Positions 35,531 to 46,810 of a DNA stretch of 64,000 nucleotides are shown here, piece by piece (positions within the stretch are counted from its first letter, which is position 1; each line of letters starts with the position of its first letter). Source of the DNA: Calliphora vicina (Eukaryota > Arthropoda > Insecta > Diptera > Calliphoridae). The DNA lies in assembly GCF_958450345.1 (NCBI RefSeq), contig NC_088780.1:123766226-123830225 (forward strand), read 5' to 3'. Both the position numbers and the translations under genes were made by a program. Under the pieces are notes generated by a model, which was not told where the DNA came from, did not search any database, and worked only from the letters and a program-made list of their open reading frames with translations.

Positions 35531-36108
35531 TTCATGCGAACTTTTATTTTTACGTTGAAAAATAACTGTTAATTGTGGAGTTATCTATTGGTATATAACA
35601 TTATAGGTCTCCGTTGACTCTAACATAGAGATTTTTTTATTTAAAATTTTCTGGATAACTGGTATTTACGGTCCCTGAATGTGAGCACTATCAGCTTAAG
35701 TAGACATAAGTTAATTTATGAATTTTTGATTTTAATAAAAATTTATTAAGGCAGAATTCATAAATGGCTGAGAAATATGCAAACAATTACACAATCTGAA
35801 TTGTCAGTATTGAAGAAATTATGGAATCCGTTTTTATCGGTTTTAGTAAAATTATTCAAAAACTCTGTAGTTGTGGGTACAACAAAAATAAAAAATTATT
35901 TATCATCGACGCTAGTTTCCAGTCTATATCAAATGAAAATTAAATGAAAATCTGAAAATTAATGAAATAAAATCAGAAAAAAGAACCATTATTTAAAAAT
36001 ATATTTTTTTTTACAATTATTAAGTTTGTAGGTGGGTTTCTGATAATATCTCAGCCATTTATGGATCAATATCGCTGATTTGTAATTAAAATTTATCGAA
36101 CGAACATA
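35531..36108. other. Unassigned DNA with a widely spaced inverted repeat
   Basis: CATAAATGGCTGAGAAATAT near 35760 is complementary to the stretch near 36045-36065, about 290 bp apart. It could be a decayed MITE. No gene is seen. Confidence 0.5.
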
Positions 36109-36300
36109 CAGTGAGCCTCAAAAGTTATTTAATTTTTTTTTAAGATAATGAAAATCCTAAAATCTATTCATCGATTCAAATTTAAAAGTTTCGGTTTGTT
36201 GGAGATTGAGTTGAATAATAGATTCGGTTCTCAAAAAAAAAAGATTTAATGATTTTTATGAACTTAAAAAAATCAAAAAAATCACTTCTGAGGCTGTGTG
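36109..36300. mobile_element. 192-bp MITE flanked by TA
   Basis: The ends CAGTGAGCCTCAAAAGTTAT and ATCACTTCTGAGGCTGTGTG are complementary at about 15 of 20 positions. TA stands on both sides (36107-36108 and 36301-36302), as in Tc1/mariner-type insertions. Non-coding. Confidence 0.65.
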
Positions 36301-36439
36301 TATATATAATAAATTGATACAATAATTCGATCACCTCTGGTTAGGAGAACATTGTACAGCTTGTAACTTGTACCAATATGGACAGATTTCAATGTTATAA
36401 AGCAAGTTTGAAGATAAATAAATTCCTGTTAATTTCACT

Positions 36440-36770
36440 AATAACACCACCGCAGTGGCTATGGTATTATGCGTTTGTGCTGATAATGTCCAAATATACT
36501 TGTCTAACACCCACCTTAAAGTATTCCGATCGAATCAGGATCATTATCTGATTCACTGGCTGTCCATGTAAGCCTTGTGCGCAAAGTACAGGTCGCAATT
36601 TTGAAGATAAATATTTCAATAGAATTTGGTACATACAAATTTGCGGCCCACGACTGTTGAAACTGACAGAAATCGGTCTATTATTTCAGTTATTCACTAC
36701 AAAATGTTGCCCAATTTCATGACGATCGGTCCGAAATTAGTCATAGCTCTCATATAAAATTTTGACTTTC
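36440..36770 (-). mobile_element. DINE-1-like repeat (GGTCnnGACC type), fragment
   Basis: It carries CTAACACCCACCTTAAAGTA, AAAGTACAGGTCGCAATTTT and CATGACGATCGGTCCG, shared with 33290-33990 and 48918-49350. The terminal AACAAGTAAG part is absent. Confidence 0.6.
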
Positions 36771-37213
36771 ATTATTTTTGACGACATGAATTGAGATATT
36801 TCAACAAAACTTATTTTTTGGATTAATCAGAAATAAGAGAAAATGCTTTTAGAAACATATTTGAGCAACCATTACCGAAGATATTTGCGAAACACAAAAT
36901 AAAGTCAATGTAAAAATTCAAATTTTAAAATTTAATCAGAAATATCTTTTAAACTGTAAGAGACAACTTAGAGAAGTAAACATGAATTTCATTACCTTTC
37001 CACTTGCTTTAAAACAAAGTATCATTCATTGAAATCTGTCCATATTTGTTCAGGTTACATGCTAAGCAAAGTTTTCTTCATCAAAGGTGGACGATTTTGA
37101 CACAAATTTAATTTTCTTGAAGCAACATTTTTTAATCGGACCGGAATGTACATGCTGAGCAAAGTTTTTTTTTTTTTGTAATTTTTAGGTTCTAAACTAT
37201 CAAATAGTTGTAT
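36771..37213. other. DNA downstream of the mucin-like reading frame
   Basis: No separate gene is recognised. On the minus strand this would be either 3' untranslated sequence or, if the GTAAGG donor at 37227 is used, intron. Confidence 0.5.
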
Positions 37214-37843
37214 CTAGGGAGCCTTACCTTTACATGTCCATCTCGCTTGAGGATAACCATATTGTTTTCTAAAGTAACATCTTCTTGAATAGTCAGGATA
37301 ACTGGGATATAATGGATATTTGGGGGCTGGAGTTGTGGTTTTTGTAAAGGGTGAATCTGTGGTTGGATAATATGGAAAATCATTTCGTTTTGTAGTAGTT
37401 GGTGCCAAAGTGGTTGTAGTAGTGGTAGTTGTGGTTTCTGGGGTTGTAGTTGGCTCTTCTGTAGTTGTGGTAGTTGGCTCTTCTGTTGTTGTAGTTGGCT
37501 CCTCTGTAGTTGTAGTAGTGGCTTCCGTAGTTGTTGTAGCGGCTTCCGTAGTTGTTGTAGTAGCTTCAGTAGTTGTTGTAGCGGCTTCCGTAGTTGTTGT
37601 AGGGGCTTCGGTAGTTGTTGTAGCGACTTCCGTGGTTGTTGTAGGTGCTTCGGTAGTTATTGGCTCAGGAGTTGTGGGTGGTCTAGTTGATAGGTCCCAA
37701 TCCGGTGGTGGTACATCTTGTGTTAGCACCGCCACCACCAATAGAGTTAGGATTATTAAATATTTAAACTAAAAAAATTAAATGTATTAATTTTTTATTT
37801 GTTACCATTTAAACTTCTTCTATTTAATCTCATTATTTACCAT
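37214..37843 (-). CDS. Secreted threonine-rich mucin-like protein
   Basis: The main exon is 37214-37768. It starts after TTTTTTTAG and codes FKYLIILTLLVVAVLTQD, a signal-peptide core, so an upstream exon must supply the Met. An ATG directly followed by GTAAAT at 37841-37843 gives a 72-bp phase-0 intron (37769-37840), typical for flies. A nearer ATG at 37806-37808, followed by GTAAC, would leave a 37-bp intron, probably too short. The mature part has DVPPPDW, then about 85 residues of EATTTT/EEPTTTT repeats, a Pro/Tyr-rich linker and a C-terminal RRCYFRKQYGYPQARWTCKG. Thr-rich repeats of this kind are heavily O-glycosylated in salivary-glue, peritrophic or cuticular mucins; which of these applies is unknown. 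The frame stops at 37214, but a good donor (AAAG|GTAAGG, 37228/37227) lies just before the stop, so the last codons may be replaced by a downstream exon. The total would be 185 residues if unspliced. Confidence 0.72.
37410..37680 (-). repeat. Thr-codon minisatellite within the mucin-like exon
   Basis: On the minus strand a ~30-bp unit built from GAAGC(C/T)ACTACAACAAC recurs about nine times, with unit types ending in Pro, Ala or Thr. Such tracts vary in copy number by slippage, so allele length differences are likely. The opposite strand gives a long valine-rich frame that is only a shadow. Confidence 0.85.
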
Positions 37844-38619
37844 AGTTTATTTATTTATTTATATCTTATTTTATTTTTTAAATACCACAATTATTATTAT
37901 TTTTTCTTCTCTGTAATAGTTACTGTAGTGTTTTCTTTGGCGCGTTTCGTTTCAAACTGAAAACATTTTCATTTGTTTATGCCTTTCAAAGTGCACGAGA
38001 AGCTTAGTCGTTTTGTTTTTTCGTACTTCGATTATATTTTCGGAGAATCGCAAGTGAAATAGGAACAATTAAGCAGATCAGTTTATTTACTTTAGGGGGG
38101 AAAATGGCGGGGACTTAATGCCAGTGGACAAAACTTACGTAGGTGATAAATTTATATGTTTTCTCCTACCAAAAGCTGGAACTTGAGATAGTTTAATAAA
38201 ATTTAAAAAAAAAAATTATAAAATCATTCCAAAAACCGGTCAATCGATTTTTTCATTATTGTAAACTCATCCGATTTTTTGACAAACCGGTTTTTTTTAA
38301 AGAAAATATATTTTCTAAAGCTTATTTGAGTGCCAGCCGTTTTTTTTTTTTAGATTTTAAAGAGTGCCGGGTGGAATATTGTGACATGACACTAGGCCTA
38401 AAAGTTAAGTGCTGAAAATTTGAGCCAAATCGGACATCGATTTCTGGACTCGCATCGAGGTCAAACTTCAGATATATGCAAAATTTTACTATTTATATGA
38501 AATAAATAGGTGAAACTCGTTAACTTTCTGCATTGTTTTCTAGAAATATGTAGATTTTTATATTAATGAATATTACATTATTACAAAATGACCCAAAAAC
38601 TGTATTAGCGCCAGTTTTT
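37844..38619. other. Upstream region of the mucin-like gene
   Basis: TATAAATAAATAAATAAA lies just upstream (minus strand) of the probable start ATG and could include a TATA box, but its distance to the start is then too short for the 37841 ATG and better suits the 37806 ATG. This conflict is unresolved. No other feature is recognised up to 38619. Confidence 0.4.
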
Positions 38620-39720
38620 GTAAAAATGTTTGCTACCAAATAAATACTTTTCAATTGAATGTAAAAGAATCGAAATGTGTACGTAATTATCGTTGTAATG
38701 AGGTATAAATGATAAAATTTGATTAAAAAATTTTAAAGTTATTACAAATTCGCCAGACCATTAACGTGTCTCAGACGTTAATCCTTAAAACGTGAAGGTC
38801 AAAGGTCAAATTTTTCACTATTTGGAATTTCTAATGAAAAGATAGCGAAATGTAAATTATTTTTGGGACGATTTTGATGAAACTTAAGAAAAATATAACA
38901 TGAAGTCTAGTATTTATAACAACAGCACCAAAATGGAAATTAAACCTTAATGACACTTGGGGTCCAAATTACCCTCAACTTTTAAAATCACGAAAAACAC
39001 AGCCATTTTGACCCCAAGTGCTCTTGAAGGTTAAAATCCATTGTTGCACTGTTGTTGTAAAGGTTAGACCCGAATGTATATTTTTCTCAAGTTTCATTAA
39101 AATCGGCCCAAAATATATAACATTTCGCCATCTTTTCATTAGAATTCCAAATATTGAAAAAATTTGACTTTTGACCTTCACGATTTAAGGGTTAACGTTT
39201 TCCGATTTTAGTAAAAGATTCAGACTATATTTAAAATTACCTGGACTATAATATTCTGAACAGGTTTTACTTAAAATTAATAACAGTAAGAAAATTGGGC
39301 ACATTCGCCAAAATATGGACAAAAACTTAGTTTTTCTTGAAAATCGCAAAATTTAAATCGAAGGTACGGAAAAACTGTAAGAGGCATTAACATAATTTTT
39401 TCATATTTTTATTCCCAATTATGATATCAATAAATCCCAAAGTGATGATCAAAAAATTCTGAAATTTGTTTAACAAAATTTTTAAAAATTTGAAAATGGA
39501 GATTCGAAACAACCGTTAAAAAAAATAATTTTTTTTGGGTCGATCTGCGAATAGGTTAACGGTATCCTACTAAGACAAAAACTCATACACAAGTAAATAC
39601 TGATATATTTTAAATAAAAATTAGCTTTTATTTTAATTTTTCTTGAAATATGTTAACTTTTTTTCTTAAATTTCTTGTTGAAGTGGCCTGAAACAAGTTA
39701 ATGGTCTGGCGAATTACAAA
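38620..39720. mobile_element. Long-inverted-repeat foldback element, member 5
   Basis: Left-arm blocks GTGTACGTAATTATCGTTG, CGCCAGACCATTAACGTGTC and AACGTGAAGGTCAAAGGTC at 38680-38830 are mirrored on the right at 39170-39715. The turn is near 38985, marked by CACTTGGGG and its complement. The left arm has lost about 450 bp between CGTGTCTCAG and the CGTGAAGG block; both outer tips are gone. Non-coding. Confidence 0.82.
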
Positions 39721-39769
39721 ATTTCTTAAAATAATACCCAAAGTCTTCTAAAATATTCAAATTTGCGAG

Positions 39770-40760
39770 GTTATATTGGATGTATGACATAAAAATACGG
39801 AATTTTTTAAAATTGTTTGGTTTTATTTTGAAAGATTTGTACAAATTTATTCAAATTATTTGTCATTGGTAGCTATGACCTTTTCCCATCTTTCTGACAA
39901 AATATGGATTTCTAGCCAAAAGAAGTGTTCGTCTTTTGAAGCCAAGAACGAATCAAGCCAATATCGGATACATTGTTCCAATGTGAAGCATATCCCAGAA
40001 AGAGCGTTCTGCATCAATCGAAACAAATAGTTGTATAAGACTTCATTATAAATACTTTTTAACAGGTATTGCAACATGTGGCCGAAATTTGTCATGGTGG
40101 AATATTACAGTTTCATGTCTGGCCGCATATTCTGGTAGTTTATCGGCCAATGCTCGCTTCAAACGAATCAGTTGCTTTACGTACAGATTCCCTGTGATTG
40201 TCAGGCCAGATTTTAGCAGTTCATAGTAGATAGGACCCTGAGCGCCATTTAGCTGTGGTGTCGATTCGGCTGGTTGGGATGGCTTGACATACGATCTCTT
40301 ACGCTTCGGGTTATCGTAATGGATCCATTTTTCATCGCAAGTTTTATATAATAGCGTTCAAGCATCATTTCGGACATGCAAAATCGTCTTTCAAGGTCTT
40401 TCGGCTTCAATTCATTTGGTAGCCAATTTCACTGTTCTTGGATGAATCCGGCTGCTCGCAAAGTATTTGAAGTTGCTGCTTGAGTTGCTCCCAATGATTT
40501 AGCAAGCTCTTGTTGAGTTTTACAACAATTTTTATGGAGCAATGCCTCCAATTCTTGGTCTTCAAACCTTTTTGGCTGGCCTGGGCGTTCTTTGTCTTCC
40601 GTGTCAAAATCACCACTTCTGAACCCCATAAACCATCTCTCGCATGTTGAAACCGATAGAAAACATCCATCATACGCTTTGGTGAGCAATAGGTTTTGCG
40701 TTAAAGAAGTACAGCTAAACATCCCGCATATTCGCAGCAAAAAAAAAAAACACTATAGGG
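39770..40760 (-). pseudogene. mariner transposon relic without LINE insert
   Basis: The N-terminal half reads CERWFMGFRSGDFDTEDKER, PGQPKRFEDQELEALLHKNC, QQELAKSLGATQAATSNTLR (40429-40740), the helix-turn-helix domain. The C-terminal part has LFRMQNALSG-type sequence and WLDSFLASKDEHFFW with LSERWEKVIA near 39856-39960. The DLAPSD core is deleted between about 40030 and 40050. This copy shows the uninterrupted sequence at the site where the LINE fragment lies in the other two copies. Frameshifts make it inactive. Confidence 0.92.
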
Positions 40761-40769
40761 TTCAATAAC

Positions 40770-41255
40770 TAAGTGAAGAGAGTTCTCGACCGATCTTGTT
40801 GAAAAATTGTGTCTGAGTTACTATCCCATAGGTCTAACCTTGGTCCAAATTTCATGCCGATCGGAAGACATCGATTTCAAAAGTTGATTCACTTGACATG
40901 AAATCCATCCCCCCTATGTATTGAGAATTTCTAATAATATAGGTGTATGACTTATAAATGCGAGATTTCCGCGATTTTTAATAACTTATATGTCATTTTG
41001 AAGTTTCAAAAATTTTAAATTTTTTTTTCGAAAGATTTAAGAAATAGCTATCTAAACTATTTGGGATACATTTTGCTAAGAACAATAGGTAATAAGTTTC
41101 CGGTTTGGCCAAAATGTCAAATTTGTACCCCCTCTAACTCAGAGAGTTCTTGACCGATCTTGTTGGAGTAACCTTGGTCCAAACATTCCGATCGGAAGAC
41201 ATCGACTTCAGAAGTTGGTTCACTTGACATGAAATTCCCATATGTAAACAGTGGG
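40770..41255. repeat. Repeat fragments of the TGACATGAAAT family
   Basis: AACTCAGAGAGTTCT.GACCGATC and CTTGACATGAAAT blocks occur twice, at 40775-40915 and 41130-41240. The same blocks are found in the Helitron at 45290-45430 and at the ends of the element at 52562-53459. Non-coding. Confidence 0.65.
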
Positions 41256-42280
41256 TATACCAATACAGACATTTTAACGTTTTGTATTAAACCTGTAATA
41301 AAACTACTAATTTTTTCCAAAATATCCAAATAGATCTGGATATTCTTAATCCTTGAGATTGTTATTGAAATGTACTCATTTATCGCCACTTTCCCTCATA
41401 TATATATTTTGTACTATTTATTATTTATTTTATTTTTCATTCATATATTTATTTATTTGTATTAATTCTACTGATAATTTCTTAGTGTTACGTATAAATT
41501 TCAACAACAAATACTATGAGACATTTAACAATGATCGCTATGATGGTATTTACAAAATACAGCCAGCCTGCCTGCCTGCCAATATTAATGACGTTAATTC
41601 TGCTACAATTAAACAACTTGTAACGAAATGTTTAAAACATTAAACATTTGTTAAATAAAAACAGAAAAAAAATAATTTGAAAATTCCCTACTAACTGCTG
41701 ATAACCTTTTCTAGACATTTCAGCAGTGTTTATTTATTTGTTGTTGTTGATGTTCATACGATCATTTCTCATGGCTCTTCATAGATGAGGGAGATTTAAA
41801 GGAATTAAAAGTTTTATTTTTCAAACATGTTTTTAATTTAAATATTCAAGATGGCGCAACAAACTTGGAGTTTTAAATCAAAGAACACTGGAATAGAAAA
41901 TAGAAAATCAGACTGTGTTCCATTTGGTTGGAGAAGGTTAACTCTTTGCGGTTGAGTGGTCACTTTACTAACCACCTTTTCTATAGTCTTTAAAACATAG
42001 TTTATTGCTAAACGATTATATTTTGTGAAGTCATCGTTTGTGATTTTTTTGCAAAACTTTGCCGTCAGGGTGCTCTGGTTAGATAAATATATTTGAAAAT
42101 ATTGTAAAAATCTGTTTTTAAGAGACTTTCTGGCATTCAATAAAAAAAAGCACAGAGTGCTTAATGTTCATTGAATTCAGTGTTACTTAGCTATTTCGGT
42201 TGTTTTGTCAGAAACATTTTTACTAAACAATATTTTTTAACATAGTTATTTTTAAAGCCATGTGGTTAGTAAACTACACA
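41256..42280. other. AT-rich DNA with no recognised feature
   Basis: Open frames at 41353-41643 (plus) and 41838-42140 (minus) show no recognisable domain and no good splice context. A short CCTGCCTGCC run lies near 41570. Confidence 0.45.
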
Positions 42281-42289
42281 TGGAAACTG

Positions 42290-42860
42290 CACATGCGTGC
42301 AGTCACGCGGTTGTCAGCTTTCAATGACACAAACTAAACGACGCAGCTTATTGAAATTTTGACAGGAGTCAACTGACAGGAGCAGATATTGAAGGGACTT
42401 TCAACAATGTAACATTTGTCGCAGTTCAATGGACTATCAGCAGCTGGGTGGTGACCATATTGAAATCGAGTGATATCTCTGAAAGTGTGTGGGATATGCG
42501 AGGAGTCAAGACAAGTAGACGACGAATATCCAAGAGGGAGTGATCTTTCCTCTACTGTGGTTGATTTTCATCAAGAAACTAGATTCTTGTTGATTTGGAC
42601 AATAAGGGAATTAAGAAAAGCTTCTGGATATGATTAGAAATATCATTTATTAGGAATGCTCAGCTACTGAACTACAGATCGGGCTACGTGTATACCCGAG
42701 CAACTCAAAATTTATTCATAAAAGCGTGTAGGTCCTATGCTAAGATATACATTTCTGAGCGAAAATGTGCTGAATAATCTAAAGTATTGAGATCGAGACC
42801 TGGGACAGGATAGATATAGTACGCATTTCACTAGTATCTAGTCTGGATATAGTTGCTCGA
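42290..42860 (+). pseudogene. LINE reverse-transcriptase fragment
   Basis: In broken plus-strand frames the sequence gives ADIEGTFNNVTFVAVQ near 42370-42430, the catalytic motif A region of R1/LOA/Jockey-like reverse transcriptases, and QEGVIFPLLWLIFIKKL near 42530-42590, the motif B region (usually PQGGVLSPLLW). Several stops and frameshifts follow. The region is slightly richer in G+C than its surroundings. It is a decayed piece; the ends are not defined and it is not obviously the same LINE as 5237-5748. Confidence 0.75.
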
Positions 42861-43929
42861 TTTAATTTGGTTATGTCACGGAGTCATATGATACCACTTG
42901 AATGTGTTCAATTTGGCAAAGACAAAAATTAATCATAAACAGCCTAAATGTACGGGTTATCTTTTATTTCATGGGTGTAATGTTATTTAACATTTTAAAG
43001 TTTTTATGAATTAATTACTTCATAGCTAATTACATATTTTCTAAGTGTGAAATAATATTAAACGAGTCTCACACACATTTTATTTATTTTGCCTATAAAA
43101 CTCATTAGTTTAAATTCAACCCTCACAATTCCAAAATAGTCGTCCCACTGATAAGTGCTTATTTTAAAATAAATAATGAAATAATTTGCATATGAAAACA
43201 TTTTGTTAATTTTACTTATTCAATTCTTTGTATAAAATTTGTTTTGTTTCTATTGCAAACTGCTGCATTATTCGACAAAGTCAAGACTTTGTTTGGAAAT
43301 TGTTTTTCATTATTCATCCATAAATGATATATTCAGGTTCATTTATTTCTACATTTTTATAAAATTTCGTATATTGTTGAATTGTAATCGAATACTAGCA
43401 TTTTTATTAAGATTTTACAATGAATCAACTGACTGACCACAATGTTAATAATTTTCAATAAATAGTTTTGTTATCAATCCTAATGACTGTGTTATTTTAT
43501 TAAGAATAATGTGTGAGTATTTTCTTTCTGTTTGTGTTAATTATAAATTCAATTGAATTGAGTTTATGACGATTTTTTGTTTTAGAAACTGATACTAATA
43601 ATTTAAGAATTAAAAACAATACTACACAAATATCAATTTCCATTAAGCATGATTCATTATATATTTAGTGAATATGTATGACAATGCATAAGTTTAAACG
43701 GTTTTTAGTTTGTTACATATGTTTTTTTTATGGATTTGAAAATATTTCAGCAAACAACATCTGTTAACACTAATTGGCAGTTGTGCATTTTTTTAACAAT
43801 TGCACATAGTATTAATATAATTGAAAACATAGTGATGCATTTAGTGATTTTGGGAGGTATTGATAGAAACTAATACAAAAGTTCTTTAAAAAAATTAGTA
43901 ACTTCAAGACCACAAATAAAATGTTCAAA
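42861..43929. other. AT-rich DNA with no recognised feature
   Basis: Nothing coding or repetitive is supported. A 65-codon open frame at 43239-43436 is Phe/Tyr/Ile-rich and treated as chance. Confidence 0.5.
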
Positions 43930-44335
43930 ATTCAAAATAAAATATATGTATTTAATTTATTTGTCTGCTTTACAAAATGCAGAAAGTGGTTTTGACACGG
44001 GAGCCAAAAAAGTTGTAAGGCCAAGAATTGGAGGCTTTACTCCATGAAGATTGTTGTCAAACTCAGCAAAAGCTTACAAAATCTTTGGGAGCTACACATC
44101 CAGCAATATCAAAACGTTTTCGAGCAGAAAGATTCATCCAAAAGCTGGGGAAATTGGGTACCATACAAACTAAAGCCGAGAGACCACGAACGACGATTTT
44201 GTACGGCTGAAATCATTTTGGAATCATTACTTGAGATGACCAGAAGCATAAGAGATCGAATGTGACGCCCGTCCAACCAGTCGAATCGATTATGAGCAGC
44301 TCAAATCTGACCATACCTTCACGGGGAACCTGTAC
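43930..44335 (+). pseudogene. mariner transposase N-terminal fragment
   Basis: The plus strand reads LEALLHEDCCQTQQKLTKSL, GATHPAISKRFRAERFIQKL (44028-44150), then a partial WGNWVPYKLKPRDHERRFCT in another frame, the part of mariner that links the DNA-binding and catalytic domains (WVPHEL motif). It is in opposite orientation to the other three mariner pieces and ends where a foldback element begins. Inactive. Confidence 0.85.
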
Positions 44336-44449
44336 TGTAAATAAAGTTTTTTTAGTTTTTGTAAAAATTTTGCCATTAAAAAATTACTTTTGCAATTTAA
44401 TTTAAAAGAATAGAAATGTGTACGTAATTGTCGTTCTAATCTATATATA

Positions 44450-45060
44450 GATATCCCACTCGCATCCCACTAAGGGACTAAAAATATCTTAAAGGAATGG
44501 ACCTAGGCTTTCTTTTGAGCAAAAAAAAAAATTAAAAAAGGGCCCATATTGGAAAAAAATGTTGATTTTGCAAAAAAAAATTAAAAAATTGTATGTCTTG
44601 CGTTACAAAATATTTATTTTGATAGATATCCTACTCGCATCCCACTAAGGGACTAAAAATATCTTAAAGGAATGGACCTAAGCTTTCTTTTGACTACAAA
44701 AAAAATTTTAAAAAAAGGGCCCATTTGGAAAAAAAATCGTATTTGCAAAAAAAAAAGTCAAAAATTGTAAGTCTTGAGTTAAAAAATATTTATTTTGATA
44801 GATATCCCACTCGCATCCCACTAAGCGACCAAAAGGGTCTTCAAGGATAATATCTAAGCTTTTGTTTGACCTAAAAAAACAGATTAAAAAAGGGTCCATT
44901 TTGAAAAAAAAAAGTCAACAAAGTTTTTGATTTTGCAAAAAAAGTCAAAAATTTTATGTTTTGAGTTACAAAATATTTATTTTGATAGATATCCCACTCG
45001 CATCCCACTAAGCGACCAAGTAGGTGTTCAAGGAAAATATCTAAACTTTATTTTAAGAAA
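44450..45060 (+). repeat. ~180-bp tandem repeats within the Helitron
   Basis: GATATCCCACTCGCATCCCA starts or nearly starts a unit at 44450, 44635, 44811 and 44988 (spacings 185, 176, 177). Each unit ends in A-rich tracts and GTCTTGAGTTACAAAATATT. The same repeat occurs in reverse orientation at 52930-53340. A pure A-run of about 23 bases lies at 45058-45080. Confidence 0.92.
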
Positions 45061-45569
45061 AAAAAAAAAAAAAAAAAAAAGGCGTATTTTAAAAAAAAGT
45101 CAAAAAAGTTTTTGATTTCGGAAAAAAAATATTAAAAATTTTTTATTTTTTTTTTTAAATATTTTTTTTTCGAAAGATCGAAGAAATAGCTATCTATACT
45201 ATTTGGGACACATTTTGCTAAGAACAATAGGTAATAAGTTACATGGATAAGAAAAAACCCCTGTTTGACCAAATTGTCAAAATTTTACCCCCTATAACTC
45301 AGAGAGTTCTCGACCGATGTTGTTGAAAAATTGTGTCTGAGTTACTATCCAATAGAGCTAACCTTGGTGCAAATTTCATCCCGATCGGCAGACATCGATT
45401 TCAAAAGTTGGTTCACTTGACATGAAATCCCCCATATATAAAAGTCAATGTGTGTTTGTTTGTTTGTATGATTGTTTGCGTATTTGTAATGGCACTCGAC
45501 TTACAGTAAGGCAATTAATGAACAATCTAATCGGAGCGACCTTTATAACTGGGAATTATAACTTCGGAA

Positions 45570-45734
45570 ATGCCATTTGATTTTATTCGATTGCAGTTTC
45601 CTATTTGCTTAGTATTTGCAATGATAACTGATAAAGCTCAACGTCAGTGTTTGCAAGTTTGCGGACTAAATCTAGAAAATCCATGTTTTTCACATGAACA
45701 GAAACTAATTTTAGATAGACTAAATATATTGTAA
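45570..45734 (+). pseudogene. Helitron PIF1-like helicase C-terminal remnant
   Basis: A 54-codon frame from ATG to TAA reads MPFDFIRLQFPICLVFAM, then KAQRQCLQVCGLNLENPCF and SHEQKLILDRLN. This matches the last helicase motif region of insect Helitron RepHel proteins, where FAMTINKAQGQ, LQVCGLNLENPCFSHGQ and a V-A-x-SRV block are usual. The Gly in AQGQ is Arg here and the SRV arginine-finger block is missing, so it is not a working helicase. The Rep nuclease and most of the helicase are absent. It supports the Helitron assignment and the plus orientation. Confidence 0.85.
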
Positions 45735-46476
45735 ATCTTTACGGTACGGGTAGCGAAGCACACCGGGTTTTAGCTAGTAAGATATAAAAGACAAAAATTG
45801 GTTGAAAAATTTTAAAGTTATTAAAAATTCGCCAGGCCATTAACGTGTCTCAGGTAACTAGAACAAGAAATGTAGGAACAAAATGAATATATTTTGATAA
45901 ATATTAAAATAAAAGCTCATTTTTACTTAAAATATATCTATATTTACTTGTATATGAGTTTTTGTCTTCGTAGGATACCGTTAACCTATTCGCAGGTATG
46001 ACCAAACAAATTTTAACAGCAGTTTCAAAACTCCATTTTCAAATTTTTAATAAATTTTGTTAAACAAATTTCAGAATTTTTTAATCATCTCATTGGGATT
46101 TATTGAGAATATAATAGGGAATAAAAATGTGCAAAAAATTATGAAAATATCTCTTATAGTTATTCCGTAGCTGCGATTTAAATTTTTAAATTTTCGAGAA
46201 AAACGAATTATTTGCCAATTTGTTGTGAATGAGCTATATTTCCTTACTGTTATGAATTTTAAGTAAAAGCTATTCAGAATGTTATAGTCCAGATAATTCT
46301 AAATATAATCTGAAAGTTTTACTAAAATTGGAAACGTTAAACCTTAAATCGTGAAGGTCAAATGTCAAATTTTTCACGTCGCGTCGTCACGTTGAACATT
46401 TTTACTAATGTTCGCCAAACTGTGGAGTGAGAATTGCCAAAATCCAACTTTCGTTTATAAAGGGCCACCCTAATGT

Positions 46477-46810
46477 ACCCGGTTCGGTTGCTATTTAAAA
46501 TCGGCCAAAAAATGGCTTAGATATAAGGAAAAGACCACGACAACATAGATTTTTTAGCTATTTTCTTCTATATCTGAATTACTAAGTCGTTAATATAGAT
46601 AATGATAGATATTTCAAAGTCCTTTGAAATACGTATATAACGCCATAGTAAGTCGGACCTACAATTGTTCAAAATCGAGAAAAATATTTTTACCCTATAT
46701 TTTTTGCCACGAATAAGTTTTAAAAAATTTTAAGTTTTATTTTAAAGTATAATTTGATGAAGGGTACATTAGATACGGCACTGCCGAATATAGCTCTCTT
46801 GTTTTAAATT
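46477..46810 (-). mobile_element. DINE-1-like repeat (TCGGC type)
   Basis: It runs from CCCGGTTCGGTTGC through GATAGATATTTCAAAGTCC to ACGGCACTGCCGAATATAGC and CTCTTGTTTT. The TTCGGCAGTGCCG palindrome next to the end is well preserved. Non-coding. Confidence 0.65.

Larger units (their letters stand above)
44440..45777 (+). mobile_element. Helitron, 1338 bp, with exact TC…CTAG ends
   Basis: The element begins TCTATATATAG and ends TTTTAGCTAG, sitting between A and T. The uninterrupted host sequence is seen at 27130-27160 (GTTCTAATAAGATATAAAAG), so the boundaries are exact. It carries four ~180-bp tandem units (44450-45060), an AACTCAGAGAGTTCTCGACC block, a TGTGTGTTTGTTTGTTTGT tract at 45452-45470 and a helicase remnant near its 3' end. 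It cannot move by itself. The 5' end resembles that of the mini-Helitrons at 2253 and 19130. Confidence 0.88.
44341..46476. mobile_element. Long-inverted-repeat foldback element, member 6 (single arm)
   Basis: The left-arm order (GTGTACGTAATTGTCGTTC, GCCAGGCCATTAACGTGTC, GTAGGATACCGTTAACCTA, AATCGTGAAGGTCAAATGTC) is present, split by a Helitron at 44440-45777. At about 46395 it jumps to the terminal 85 bp of a right arm, ending AGGGCCACCCTA at 46476. Most of the right arm is therefore deleted. The end abuts a DINE-like repeat, as in member 1. Confidence 0.82.

Noticed and set aside
37410..37772. 120-codon valine-rich plus-strand frame
   Set aside because: It is the complement of the ACA/ACT threonine codons of the mucin-like exon and has no natural features of its own.
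44986..45115. Lys-rich open frame within the Helitron repeats
   Set aside because: It is produced by the A-run at 45058-45080 and adjoining A-rich repeat sequence.
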